Source: an uncultured Chlorobiaceae bacterium
GTDB lineage: Bacteria > Bacteroidota > Chlorobiia > Chlorobiales > Chlorobiaceae
Length of the DNA: 64,000 nt
Direction: 5' to 3'
Assembly: GCA_903866255.1 (NCBI GenBank)
Contig: CAIPMW010000032.1
Span: 1 to 64,000, forward strand
Position 1 is the first letter of the stretch, and each line of letters begins with the position of its first letter. Positions 38,857 to 47,482 of the stretch are shown here, in pieces. The position numbers and the translations under genes are program-made. The notes beneath the pieces were generated by a model. That model was not told where the DNA came from, searched no databases, and saw nothing but the letters and a program-made list of their open reading frames with translations.

Positions 38857-38924
38857 GGTTGTGGTAGAAACACCATTTTTGACAAATGAAAACAAAACTT
38901 TTAACACAGGTCTCTCAGTCCGGC

Positions 38925-39128
38925 TTATGACGCTTCACCCTGTACATCACCCAACAGAAGTTCGGGCGGCTGTTCTTTCTTTTGCGCAGTATTCTTGTCC
39001 CGCATTTGAACCAGTCGCTCTATTTGTTTAATTGAAAAAAGATAGCTGTAAATCAGTGGAAAAAAATTCTTTTTCCGTAATTCAAGAAATGTTTCGTCAC
39101 TTAAATGACTTGAACGATCACAATGGCA
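38925..39128 (-). pseudogene. C-terminal remnant of a SapC-family gene
   Basis: A minus-strand frame of 67 codons ends at a TAA at 38925-38927 and has a TAG at 39129-39131 upstream, with no usable start before the conserved part. It contains LSDETFLELRKK, then FFPLIYSYLFSIKQIERLV, which matches my recollection of the conserved end of SapC-family proteins (F-L-E-L-R-R-x-x-x-L-P-L-I-Y-A-H-L-x-S-L). I do not find the remaining ~180 residues expected of a SapC protein in any frame upstream, so this is a truncated relic. SapC is associated with the surface layer in Campylobacter fetus; here it sits just before the giant surface-protein gene, same strand. A recent sequencing frameshift cannot explain the missing part. 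Confidence 0.55.
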
Positions 39129-39131
39129 CTA

Positions 39132-39783
39132 TCTTTTTTTACATGATGACTATGTTTACGAGTTAAAGCGATTGAGATTTTGGGGCACTTCAAGAAAAAA
39201 GAGTAATTAACGCATCCAGTCTCCCCGGCAAAGTATTTACAGGCGCACTATCATGATAATCGATACCATATTCAACTGAAAAAACCGGGCTCCACACCTC
39301 TATCGCGATATGTTATCAGGTGGACACAATCCCGAGGAGAGATTCTCACTCAATACCACCATACGCCAGCCAAAAGTATAACCCGGTATCAAATCCACCG
39401 TTTTTCAATACTACACTCCGCACCCTCCAGAGTTTACCGAATATAAATGAATCAATCCACGAAAAAGTTAGACCCCCTGACAAAAAAGCAACAACCTGCA
39501 AAAAAACGCCGTACCGAGTCAGTGATAATGCAATAATATACGTTGATGAGATCCAGAAATGCTCAAATAACTTTTCTTCTTTCACCGAATACCATCCATC
39601 ACGCTTCTACCCTTTCCGTTCGGACGATATGCCGGGCCATAAGGTTCCCATACTTCACGAGATACCGTCATTCCCCACCAACAGCATCGCTTTCTATTTC
39701 AAAAAAAACGGCAATCGCCTCTTCCTCTCGGGGATCAGCACCAGATCGCACTCGACATCGATGCTTGCAAGATGAACCAATAT
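39132..39783. other. Intergenic, no convincing gene
   Basis: Both strands carry only short frames here without a recognisable family, including a 79-codon hydrophobic minus-strand ORF at 39346-39585 and an overlapping 151-codon plus-strand ORF. Stops occur often and neither shows family motifs. The stretch may hold decayed sequence belonging to the sapC remnant next to it, but I cannot align it. Confidence 0.5.
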
Positions 39784-40665
39784 TCAAGCCTGCTGCCCCC
39801 GAAGCCTTGCAATACGCTCATCCAGAGTTGGGTGTGTCGAGAATAACCTCCTCAACCCACGGCTCTCACTGCCTGAAATCCCAAAAGCGGCAATCTGTTT
39901 TGGCAGGGCGGAAGGAAGTTGCTGCATCTTCAGCTTTTCAAGCGCCGCAATCATCTTCTCTCTGCCTGCAAGCCCGGCCGCTCCGGCATCAGCACGAAAC
40001 TCCCGCTGGCGTGAGAACCACATCACCACAACCGAGGCCGCAATGCCAAGCAGTATCTCTGCGACGATCCGGACAAGAAAAGATGCTGGGCCGGTACCCC
40101 GTCTGGTATCGAAGACAAATTTGTCGACCGCATAGCCGATAACGCGTGAAAGGAAAACGACGAAGGTGTTCAGGACGCCTTGAATCAGGGTTAGCGTCAC
40201 CATGTCGCCATTGGTGATGTGCGACATCTCATGCGCCAGCACCGCTTCGGCTTCGTCGCGGGTCATGGTATTCAAGAGTCCGGCAGAGACCGCTACCAGC
40301 GAACGGTTTTTAGTCATACCGGTGGCAAAAGCATTGACCTCCGGCGAATTGAATATGGCAACTTCTGGCATGGTGATGCCAACTCTCTGCGCTTGGTTTC
40401 TCACGGTATTGACCAGCCATTGTTCCGTTGCCGTAGTCGGGGTTTTAATCACAACTGCGCCCGACATACGCTTGGCTGACCACTTTGAAAGCGCCAGTGA
40501 GAGAAACGCGCCACCAAAACCGATGATAAAGGAAAAAATCAGCAGGTTGCCAAGATCAAGGCCACTGGCATTCAGATAGGGTTGTACGCCAAGGATGCTC
40601 ATGGTCACAGAGAGCACCAGCATAATGGCAAGGTTGGTCACAAGAAAGTAAAAAATGCGCTTCAT
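39784..40665 (-). CDS. htpX: Membrane zinc metalloprotease HtpX
   Basis: The 293-residue product is an M48-family protease that degrades misfolded inner-membrane proteins from the cytoplasmic side. Two N-terminal membrane helices (about residues 5-27 and 38-60) precede the catalytic zinc site HEMSH (His145, Glu146, His149). The third ligand is Glu222 in R-Q-R-E-F-R-A-D. Two more hydrophobic segments lie near 155-180 and 195-217. Length and layout are normal for the family. The start follows a GGAG Shine-Dalgarno at about 8 bases. It is separated by ~280 bp from the nitrogenase-like array upstream, so it is probably transcribed on its own. Family assignment is secure; its local substrates are unknown. 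Confidence 0.96.
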   Translation of the reverse strand: MKRIFYFLVTNLAIMLVLSVTMSILGVQPYLNASGLDLGNLLIFSFIIGFGGAFLSLALSKWSAKRMSGAVVIKTPTTATEQWLVNTVRNQAQRVGITMPEVAIFNSPEVNAFATGMTKNRSLVAVSAGLLNTMTRDEAEAVLAHEMSHITNGDMVTLTLIQGVLNTFVVFLSRVIGYAVDKFVFDTRRGTGPASFLVRIVAEILLGIAASVVVMWFSRQREFRADAGAAGLAGREKMIAALEKLKMQQLPSALPKQIAAFGISGSESRGLRRLFSTHPTLDERIARLRGQQA

Positions 40666-40947
40666 ATTTTTTCTCCGGCAGGTTATGGGTATTGGTATTG
40701 ATGAGTTTTCAGCAACAGAAATTTCATGAAATTACCATAAAATTTGGCTGTGGCAAAGAATATCCATCGCCTGTACAGAAAGACGACTCCCCCCTTCGGA
40801 ATATTGAATGATCAAAGTTTTGAAACTGGTCGCGACCACAATGTATTACAAACAGCAACATCATGAAGACTGGAGCCACTCGACCTCCCTGTAGAATTCC
40901 GGCAATGTGCATACTGGCCAATTTTTCCTTGACCATGAAGCCTCCCG

Positions 40948-42258
40948 TCACAAGCGGCTATATTGAGCAAGTATTGCGGAGCCAATATCTTCGAGTAAGG
41001 TTACCGCACCACGATAACCAGCATAGGAACGATTCAGCACGACCCGACCAGCAACAGGGAATGATAGCTGTACAAAAGGTACCTCCAACTCGGCAGCCAC
41101 CTCTTTTTCAAGGGCACTTCCCAGTACAATTGTGGCACCTCCAGAACGAACCAATTCCGATATTTTGGCAAGATCTTCGCTGAACAACACTTCCGGGCAA
41201 ATACCATCAACAAGAGAGGTCAATCTCGATAACAATGCTTCTCTGGCATACTCCGGAGGGTTGTCGGTGATAACCAGCGTTCGCGGTACAAGGCCGAGGG
41301 TGGCACTCAAAAACTCACTGATTCCCTCAACCTGGGCACTCTCTCCTACAAGTGCAAATTCACGCTGAAAACCTGCCAGGTACCAGGTATCGGCAAGAGC
41401 GGCGAGATGAGCATCAAATCGCTTCTCCTCATCCTCAACAAAGTGTTCTGTCTGGTTGGGGTCAAGCTGAAGACGTTTGCTGATGTTATAAAGAAAACGT
41501 CCTGCTGCAGCTCCAACCGGCAAACCTTCCAGCGCAAGGAGCGGTGTACCGTAGCGCTCCTCAAGCAGTAACGCAGGAGCATCTCCCCAAACCGAGACAA
41601 CAATATTGAGCAGAGCATCCGGAAGCCTCTGCCAACCAGCAACTCCCTGGCCATAGCCAAAAAGCAGATTCGGTGTCAGACCAATCCCTTCAAGCAGCCG
41701 CCCAATCTCCTCAAGATTGCCCGCCCAGAATGGATCCTGACGGGGAACTATTCCCAGAATATTGACTAGCCCTTTGAGGGGCAGTGGCTCAGACTTTCCG
41801 AGATCAGGCAACTGCTCAATCAACGCTTTTAATGCCAGTTGATAGCCTTGATGAACATCACCCCTGAACCCTGGTGTATTGGCATAGATAACGGGAAAAC
41901 CCTGCTCACGCCCCTCTTTATTCATTGCCGGAACATCATCACCAACCATTTCGGTAGAACATCCCGTCACAATGAGATAGAGATCCCCCTCAACAATTTT
42001 AACTGTATTTTTAAGTTGTTCCCGCAAGCGGGAGCTCCCTCCAAACACAACGTGCTTTTCACTGATATTGCTGCTCGAAAGCGCAGGAGCGCCGAATCGG
42101 TCACCTCCGGCAGTCAGACGATTGACTCCAAGATAATGTTGCGCACCGCAACCAGCAGTGCTGTGAAGCACAGGCACCACACCCTCGATTGCCTCAATGA
42201 CCTGAAGCGCCCCATGCAGAGCGCAAGAGTTGCGTGAACCGTCAATATGATGTGCCAT
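40948..42258 (-). CDS. Nitrogenase component 1-like subunit with three cluster cysteines
   Basis: The 436-residue product belongs to the NifD/K/E/N-BchN/B superfamily. It keeps all three cysteines that hold the interface cluster: Cys12 (S-C-A-L-H-G), Cys37 (S-T-A-G-C-G-A-Q) and the Cys in IVTGCSTEMVGDD. The segment VFGGSSRLREQL is NifK-like. In the region where NifD has the FeMo-cofactor cysteine (Cys275), the aligned stretch reads NIVVSVWGDAP, with no cysteine, so a FeMo-co-type site is doubtful. It is the last gene of the array and starts one base after the previous stop, using a strong Shine-Dalgarno inside that gene. It is shorter than NifK (~520) and closer to BchN in length. It should pair with the 42260-43672 product. 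Substrate unknown. Confidence 0.85.
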   Translation of the reverse strand: MAHHIDGSRNSCALHGALQVIEAIEGVVPVLHSTAGCGAQHYLGVNRLTAGGDRFGAPALSSSNISEKHVVFGGSSRLREQLKNTVKIVEGDLYLIVTGCSTEMVGDDVPAMNKEGREQGFPVIYANTPGFRGDVHQGYQLALKALIEQLPDLGKSEPLPLKGLVNILGIVPRQDPFWAGNLEEIGRLLEGIGLTPNLLFGYGQGVAGWQRLPDALLNIVVSVWGDAPALLLEERYGTPLLALEGLPVGAAAGRFLYNISKRLQLDPNQTEHFVEDEEKRFDAHLAALADTWYLAGFQREFALVGESAQVEGISEFLSATLGLVPRTLVITDNPPEYAREALLSRLTSLVDGICPEVLFSEDLAKISELVRSGGATIVLGSALEKEVAAELEVPFVQLSFPVAGRVVLNRSYAGYRGAVTLLEDIGSAILAQYSRL

Positions 42259-42259
42259 A

Positions 42260-43672
42260 CTATTTCACCTCCTTTTTGATATGCCAGTTGGGGCTGCGTC
42301 GCAACCATCCATCCTTGTAGGGTAACGGGGTTCGAGAGAGCGCTTCACCAAACGAGCGATTGAGCAATGCCGTTGATAATCGCCGCGCAAGTGCTGTTAC
42401 TCCACGGTAACCGAGAACAGAAGTGTCTCTGAGAGAGACTACCGGTATACCGAGTCTTCCCACCTGGGCAAGATGGAGCGAATCGCCAAGATAGAGATCC
42501 GGACAGAGGCGTTTGAGGATGTTCACCTCTTCAAAAGGCTGACCATCGGCCACATGAATCAACAGAGAGGGATGCCTCCCTGAGAGTTCTTCAAGAGCCC
42601 CCGTGTGCAGTTGGTCGAGACGACTCACGGTTATGCCGATGACCTCCCCACCAAGTTCCTCCACAAGCTCCAATATCCCGAAAGCAGTAGATGGAGCGAG
42701 CGCAAGATAGACGCGTATCCCTTTGAGGGTAAAATCGCCAAGAGAGTGGCGCACTTTTTCGGACTCCAGTTCATGCAGCCTTTGTGCCTCCTCTTCCAGA
42801 CCCAATGCACTGCCTATTCCTGCAAGCCAGCATCTGGTAGCGCCGATACCTGCAGGACGCGACACGGCGGCAAAGGGAACACCATACTCATCACGCAGGC
42901 AGAGAGCGAGATAATGGGCAGCATCCTGATCAAGGGATACTGAAAGTCTTGCCCTTGCAGCTCGCAGGAAAGAGTTCTTTGAAGCTCCGTCAGGAAGAGT
43001 GTTCAACTCCAGACCAAGAGCAAGCAGAAGGCGCTCGGCCTCATGGCGATCATGAGGATTCTCAGCAACTGAGAGCAGATTGACACTGTTATCCTGCTGA
43101 TGAACTCCCCTTTTTCCTCCCAGATATTTCAACAGGGAGTGCAGTGTTGTATCATAACCTGTCACGGCATGGTGTGAGGCAAAACCGGTCACATAGACCG
43201 GAATAATATCCAGCTCCAGCTCTTCATGCAGCTCCTCAACAACCGACTGAATGTCATCATTGTTGATGGCCACAACCGGGCTTGAAACAATAAAAAGTAG
43301 CTCCGGTTTATATCGTTGATTGACCTCTTTTACCGCCTTGCGCAGTTTCACGTCAGCACCCATGATGGTATCCCTGTCGTCAAGATTGGTAACAATCCAG
43401 CGACCTCTGCCACTCCCTGCCTGATGGAAAAGAGCAGATGCAGCACAGCCACGCGGAGCATGAATAACGACAACACTGTTCTTAATGCCTGCCAGAAGAC
43501 GCAGGGCATAGAGAAGATCATCCTCGGTACTCTGCGAGAAGGTGCGTATGCGTTTCTCCGGCTGCCCTTCAGAAAACTCGGTCAAGGCAGAAAATAGCGT
43601 TCCCTGCCAGGCGTTCAGTGAATCAAGCTGCTTCTCACGGGTACGGGCGGCTTTCGTTTTTAAAAGACTCAT
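42260..43672 (-). CDS. Nitrogenase component 1-like subunit with one cluster cysteine
   Basis: I place the start at the ATG at 43672 (470 residues) because GAGG lies 9 bases before it; the longer frame to 43732 would overlap the previous gene and add an unlikely leader. The product is a second component 1-like protein. Its IHAPRGCAAS segment aligns with BchB HAPQGD, where Asp36 ligates the DPOR cluster; here the position is Cys. The other two cluster positions are not cysteine: none occurs in the N-terminal part, and the IVSSPVVAINNDD stretch has Ser/Pro where nitrogenases have Cys. PAGIGATRCWLAGIG resembles the NifK/NifN P-V-G-x-x-x-T-D-x-W-L region. It most likely forms a heterodimer or heterotetramer with the three-cysteine subunit, docking the NifH-like protein. 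Substrate unknown. Confidence 0.83.
   Translation of the reverse strand: MSLLKTKAARTREKQLDSLNAWQGTLFSALTEFSEGQPEKRIRTFSQSTEDDLLYALRLLAGIKNSVVVIHAPRGCAASALFHQAGSGRGRWIVTNLDDRDTIMGADVKLRKAVKEVNQRYKPELLFIVSSPVVAINNDDIQSVVEELHEELELDIIPVYVTGFASHHAVTGYDTTLHSLLKYLGGKRGVHQQDNSVNLLSVAENPHDRHEAERLLLALGLELNTLPDGASKNSFLRAARARLSVSLDQDAAHYLALCLRDEYGVPFAAVSRPAGIGATRCWLAGIGSALGLEEEAQRLHELESEKVRHSLGDFTLKGIRVYLALAPSTAFGILELVEELGGEVIGITVSRLDQLHTGALEELSGRHPSLLIHVADGQPFEEVNILKRLCPDLYLGDSLHLAQVGRLGIPVVSLRDTSVLGYRGVTALARRLSTALLNRSFGEALSRTPLPYKDGWLRRSPNWHIKKEVK
42266..42274 (-). promoter_or_regulatory. Shine-Dalgarno embedded in the upstream gene
   Basis: On the minus strand, AAGGAGGTG lies 7 bases before the ATG at 42258 and is made of the last codons of the preceding gene (K-K-E-V-K-stop). 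The one-base gap and this embedded site indicate tightly coupled translation of the two component 1-like subunits. Confidence 0.8.
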
Positions 43673-43694
43673 AAGTATTATCCTCACTTTCGTA

Positions 43695-44570
43695 TTAAAT
43701 AGACTCCATACTCTGTACCACGCCGGTCTCAACCTGAAGAATCCTGTCTCCCCAGCTTCTTGCCCACCGTTTCAATTCAGGCCCATTGAGAGGTTTGGGA
43801 ATAACCGACTCAAGGTTATGATCGATATGCCTGGCCAGCTTCCGGTAGACCTCCGCCTGTTCCGACTTGGGTAGCGCTTCAATGACGGTCTTGCCGAAAA
43901 GTTCGCTTTGTGCCACCGTCATAGAGCGTGGCACATATCCGATAACCGGAATCCCGGCCAGCTCTGCAAAATCATCAATTAAAGGCTGTGAATAGGGGTG
44001 CTGGATACTGTTGGCAATCACCCCGCCCAGACGTGCTCCACCCGATGGCGCATATTTATTGATGGCCTTGAAAAGATTATTTGCCGCAAAAATAGCCATA
44101 AAGTCTGAAGAGGTCACCACGAATGCCCGGTCAGCAATACCGTCACGAATGGGCACGGCAAATCCACCACACACAACGTCACCAAGCACATCATAAAGCA
44201 CAAAATCCGGCTTGTACTCATCGAAGAGATGCAGCTCCTGCAACAGTTCGACAGCAGCGTTGATACCTCGACCGGCGCAGCCGACACCGGGCACCGGGCC
44301 ACCGGCCTCGATGCAGAGTACTCCACCAAAGCCGACCGCAGAGATATCTTCAATCTTCACCTTGCTCTGCTCTCGCAAGGTATCGAGTACCGTTGGCAGG
44401 TCATTACCCCCGCGCAGAATTGTCGTCGAATCACTCTTTGGGTCGCAGCCGATCTGAATGACCCTGTAACCGGATTCGGCAAGGGCCGCACTGATATTTG
44501 AGGTAGTCGTGGACTTGCCAATCCCGCCCTTGCCGTAAATGGCAATATGTTTTCCACTTTTTTCACTCAT
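43695..44570 (-). CDS. NifH-like iron protein (ATP-dependent reductase)
   Basis: This P-loop ATPase should carry a [4Fe-4S] cluster across a homodimer and pass electrons to the two component 1-like subunits. I take the start at the ATG at 44570 (291 residues) since AAGGAG lies 7-8 bases upstream; an ATG six bases earlier is too close. In the 293-residue numbering: Walker [12 protein letters not shown] (16-26), switch I CDPKSDS, cluster ligands Cys100 (PGVGCAGRG) and Cys136 ([13 protein letters not shown]), and Arg103 at the NifH ADP-ribosylation position. These motifs are nearer NifH than BchL or BchX. The C-terminus ([16 protein letters not shown]) departs from NifH and resembles group IV nitrogenase-like H proteins as I recall them. 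It is not the structural nifH: no nifDKENB are nearby. Confidence 0.9.
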   Translation of the reverse strand: MSEKSGKHIAIYGKGGIGKSTTTSNISAALAESGYRVIQIGCDPKSDSTTILRGGNDLPTVLDTLREQSKVKIEDISAVGFGGVLCIEAGGPVPGVGCAGRGINAAVELLQELHLFDEYKPDFVLYDVLGDVVCGGFAVPIRDGIADRAFVVTSSDFMAIFAANNLFKAINKYAPSGGARLGGVIANSIQHPYSQPLIDDFAELAGIPVIGYVPRSMTVAQSELFGKTVIEALPKSEQAEVYRKLARHIDHNLESVIPKPLNGPELKRWARSWGDRILQVETGVVQSMESI

Positions 44571-44603
44571 TGTCATACTCCTTCTTGTAAATAGTGTTCA
44601 TCA

Positions 44604-45395
44604 TCATGACCGCCGTGCTTGCAGCGGACTCAGACCGGGAATGGTAAACCCGCCTCCGGAGATGTCAATAAAGGCTCCTGTAATAAAAGAGGCTTCGTTG
44701 GAGAGCAGCCAGACAATCGGCCTGGCAACCTCATCAACAAGCCCCGGACGACCAACAGGAATGGTCGATGCTATCTCCGCAAGAGTTTGCGGGTCGGCCA
44801 CATAAGGCTCGGTCATCCCGGTTATGGTAAACCCGGGCCGTACAGAGAGTGCCCGAATGCCCTCCCGGGCAACCTCCTTTGCCAGACCGAGAGTGAAAGC
44901 ATCCACGGCACTTTTGGTCGCTGCGTAGAGGCTTGCCCCTGGACGCCCGCCAATGGTTGCAGCCATGGATGAGACGTTGATAATCACGCCGCCCTTGCCG
45001 CCGTGCAGGGTAGACATGCGGCACACCGCTTCACGAGTCGAGAGAATAAGTCCAAGCACATTGGTTTGAAACAGATAATGCAACTGATCCGCATCAGTCT
45101 CATCAACCCTGGCCGGAGGGGTGCCGATGCCTGCACTGTTGACAAGCGCGGTAACCCTGCCGAGTTTTTCATCAACCTCCCGGTACAGACGCTCAATATC
45201 GGCAGGACGGGAGATATCTGCCTGAAACGCGTATGCCTTGATGCCGGACGCGTTCAGTTCATCGACCAGTAGCCGGGCCTCACTCTCCCTGGTGCGATAG
45301 TTGATGGCAATATTGTACCCCTTTTCTGCGGCCAGTCTGGCCGTTGCGGCACCAATACCACTGGCACCGCCTGTTATCATCAGTACTTCCGACAT
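44604..45395 (-). CDS. Short-chain dehydrogenase/reductase (FabG-like)
   Basis: The 263-residue product is a classical SDR that should oxidise or reduce a hydroxyl/carbonyl group with NAD(P)H. The dinucleotide motif TGGASGIG is at residues 8-15, NSAG at 87-90, Ser143 in NVSS, and the catalytic pair Tyr157/Lys161 in YAATK. The 'INYRTRESEA' segment after strand 2, with Arg after the turn, suggests NADP preference, but this is weak. An AAGGA Shine-Dalgarno precedes the ATG. It lies between radical SAM enzyme 1 and the NifH-like gene with gaps of 42 and 33 bp, so it probably acts on the substrate, product or cofactor of the nitrogenase-like system. Fatty-acid FabG is less likely, as no fab genes are nearby. 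Confidence 0.9.
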   Translation of the reverse strand: MSEVLMITGGASGIGAATARLAAEKGYNIAINYRTRESEARLLVDELNASGIKAYAFQADISRPADIERLYREVDEKLGRVTALVNSAGIGTPPARVDETDADQLHYLFQTNVLGLILSTREAVCRMSTLHGGKGGVIINVSSMAATIGGRPGASLYAATKSAVDAFTLGLAKEVAREGIRALSVRPGFTITGMTEPYVADPQTLAEIASTIPVGRPGLVDEVARPIVWLLSNEASFITGAFIDISGGGFTIPGLSPLQARRS

Positions 45396-45437
45396 AGGTA
45401 TCCTTCCGGTGATAGTATTGCTTCATGGTTAGTGGAT

Positions 45438-46649
45438 TCAAACAGCCTCAAGTGACAAGGCCTCCTCGCTGAATACAGGAAGCGTCTCATCCTCGATTCT
45501 GTAAATGTCATGCATAATGGTGATCGGCGCGGCATAGCAGTCATAAATATCATCAAAGGTAAATCCTGTCTTTCTGTAAATTGCCGTGATTTTTTTGTAC
45601 AGATCCAGATGCCACTCAGGTTCCGGAGAGCGATGGCCTTCAAGGGCCGAACCAGGGTTTGGATTCCAACTGGTCGCAAAGCAGACGACACCTTTTGATG
45701 CGAGGTATTCGATACCTTCGAGGGTAGAGTCCTTGGGTTCAATACCGGCGACTATGTTTGAGCGTACTTTTCCTTTTCCAAAGACCTGGGCTTCATACTC
45801 CAGCGTCTTCACCCAATGATCGTAGCCGCCGGACTCGATATCCTTGCCGGGGCAGATGGCCCGAAAAATGTTCTTGTCCCAGATCTCGATGTTTGTGGCG
45901 ACGGTACGGAACCCGGCTTCCTTGTATTTGTCGATAATGCTCAGGTCAAGAGGTGCACCGATAACTGCGGTGCCGTTAAAATCGGCAAGACCGGTATGCT
46001 CCCTGATGGAATCGGCAACGTCGAGGTAATACTCTACCTCTCGCCTCTCGGCAACAAAACCACCGGTAAGCGTAATGTGACGTGCGCCATCTTCGCGGTA
46101 GGCAGCCGCAACCGTCTCGCCAATCTGATGCGGGTACTTCCATCCAATACCTTCAACCTCACCATAAGTATTTTTCGTCGCATTGATGTTGCAGAATTTG
46201 CAATCACGTCCTTTTTCCTTGAAGGCGCACTCATTGCTGTAAGGCACAAGGATCGCTCCGTCCTGGGTATTAAGGGCAAGGGTATTCATTCTTACGCCAT
46301 CAGATGTTTTTTTGCCGTAATACTTCGGGCGCTCAAGAAATTCAACCGGAAAAATGACCTCCCCCTTGTGGGCAAGATAAAAAATGCCATTTTCGACAAT
46401 GAAAGAGTAAGGGGAGCGTCTGTCCCACTTCAGCGCAAAGACCAGTCCATGCGGTGACTTGAAGCCTGCAGGAAACTGAATTCCGACATGCGATTCATGG
46501 TCGCCTTCAAAAAGGCAGTGAATCTCCTCTTGATAGCGACCGCCAAGATCGAGGTTCCTGAAAATATGGGGATTGAAATTTATCCCTTCGACACCCGTAA
46601 TCACCTTCAATTCGAGTTCACGGTACAGCGTCTCTTTAAGTTTGCTCAT
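45438..46649 (-). CDS. Radical SAM enzyme 1 with CX8CX2C cluster motif
   Basis: The 403-residue product has a cluster motif CAFKEKGRDCKFC (Cys141, Cys150, Cys153), spaced CX8CX2C instead of the usual CX3CX2C. The central part has radical SAM barrel features such as HITLTGGF (the GGE-like SAM-amine contact) and IEIWDKNIFRAICPGK. An N-terminal ~115-residue region carries ERPKYYGKKTSDGVRM. It is clearly paralogous to the gene at 50774-52021, which shares the same cysteine spacing and the W-D-K, C-P-G-K and F-G-K-G segments. AAGGAT precedes the ATG at 8 bases. Its place next to the SDR and NifH-like genes suggests maturation of a cofactor or substrate chemistry for that system. It is not NifB, which has a CX3CX2C motif and different ligands. 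Confidence 0.85.
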   Translation of the reverse strand: MSKLKETLYRELELKVITGVEGINFNPHIFRNLDLGGRYQEEIHCLFEGDHESHVGIQFPAGFKSPHGLVFALKWDRRSPYSFIVENGIFYLAHKGEVIFPVEFLERPKYYGKKTSDGVRMNTLALNTQDGAILVPYSNECAFKEKGRDCKFCNINATKNTYGEVEGIGWKYPHQIGETVAAAYREDGARHITLTGGFVAERREVEYYLDVADSIREHTGLADFNGTAVIGAPLDLSIIDKYKEAGFRTVATNIEIWDKNIFRAICPGKDIESGGYDHWVKTLEYEAQVFGKGKVRSNIVAGIEPKDSTLEGIEYLASKGVVCFATSWNPNPGSALEGHRSPEPEWHLDLYKKITAIYRKTGFTFDDIYDCYAAPITIMHDIYRIEDETLPVFSEEALSLEAV

Positions 46650-46701
46650 AATAGATCCTTCTATTTATTTTGTGTTTTGTTGAAAAAATCAAGACGAAAA
46701 A

Positions 46702-47478
46702 TTATATGGAGTAGTTAAAATTCTGCTCAGTATGCAACATGAACTCTTCAAGAACCTTCTCTTTCATCTGAGCAAAATCTATACTTGCTCTATCTCTTGG
46801 CCGGGAAAGAGGTACAGGAATAATTTTTTGCAGTTTCCCTGGCCGGGCTGACATAACAACAATTTTGTCGGAAAGATAGACCGCCTCGTCAACATCATGT
46901 GTAACCATAATCATGGTAATACTCTCTTTTTTCCATATCCGCTCAAGCTCTTTGTGCATATACATTCTGGTCAAAGCATCAAGCGCACCAAGCGGTTCAT
47001 CCAAAAGCAGTATTTTCGGATTATTGACAAGAGAACGTGCTATTGCCGCGCGTTGTGACATACCTCCTGACAATTGATAGGGATAACTTTTTTCAAAACC
47101 TTTGAGCCCAACCAGTTCAATATGGTTTTGTACAATCTCTTTTTTCTCGGCATCAGTTTTACCAACAATACCAAGTCCAACATTTTTTTCAACCGTAAGC
47201 CAGGGAAACAATCGGTGATCCTGAAAAACAATTCCCCTGTCGAGACTTGGTCCATTAAGTTTGCGGCCATCAAGCAGAATATCTCCTGCATAGTCAGATT
47301 CAAGACCTACAATAAGACGCAACAAGGTTGTCTTTCCGCATCCACTCAAACCAACTATTGTTATAAACTCCCCTGATTTTACTGACAAGTTGATATCATC
47401 AAGAACATGAATCTCTCCCTCCTGACTTTTGAATTTCTTGCTCACATTCTTTACCGCAAGCGTCCCTGTACTTTTCAT
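46702..47478 (-). CDS. ABC transporter ATPase, nitrate/sulfonate/taurine type
   Basis: The 258-residue product is the energy-coupling subunit of a NrtD/SsuB/TauB-type importer. Walker A GLSGCGKTT (residues 43-51), signature LSGGMSQR (136-143), Walker B ILLLDEP (156-162) and the H-loop THDVDEA are intact, and the D-loop LGALD follows Walker B. It begins 4 bp after permease B and has only a weak GAGA ribosome site, so translational coupling is likely. With the two permeases and the binding protein further upstream it forms a complete importer. The family covers nitrate, cyanate, taurine, aliphatic sulfonates, thiamine precursors and others; sequence alone does not settle the substrate. Confidence 0.92.
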   Translation of the reverse strand: MKSTGTLAVKNVSKKFKSQEGEIHVLDDINLSVKSGEFITIVGLSGCGKTTLLRLIVGLESDYAGDILLDGRKLNGPSLDRGIVFQDHRLFPWLTVEKNVGLGIVGKTDAEKKEIVQNHIELVGLKGFEKSYPYQLSGGMSQRAAIARSLVNNPKILLLDEPLGALDALTRMYMHKELERIWKKESITMIMVTHDVDEAVYLSDKIVVMSARPGKLQKIIPVPLSRPRDRASIDFAQMKEKVLEEFMLHTEQNFNYSI

Positions 47479-47482
47479 ATAA

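Noticed and set aside
39346-39585. 79-codon hydrophobic minus-strand frame upstream of the sapC remnant
   Set aside because: No ribosome site, no recognisable family, and overlapped by an equally open plus-strand frame; not supported as a gene.
40724-40951. 75-codon minus-strand frame between the last nitrogenase-like gene and htpX
   Set aside because: Starts inside the end of the upstream gene and shows no family motifs; probably chance.
43695-44570. Structural nitrogenase nifH or chlorophyll genes bchL/bchX
   Set aside because: No nifDKENB or bchNB/YZ partners are adjacent. The cluster-loop sequence is NifH-like, the C-terminus differs from NifH, and the component-1 cysteine pattern fits neither nitrogenase nor COR.
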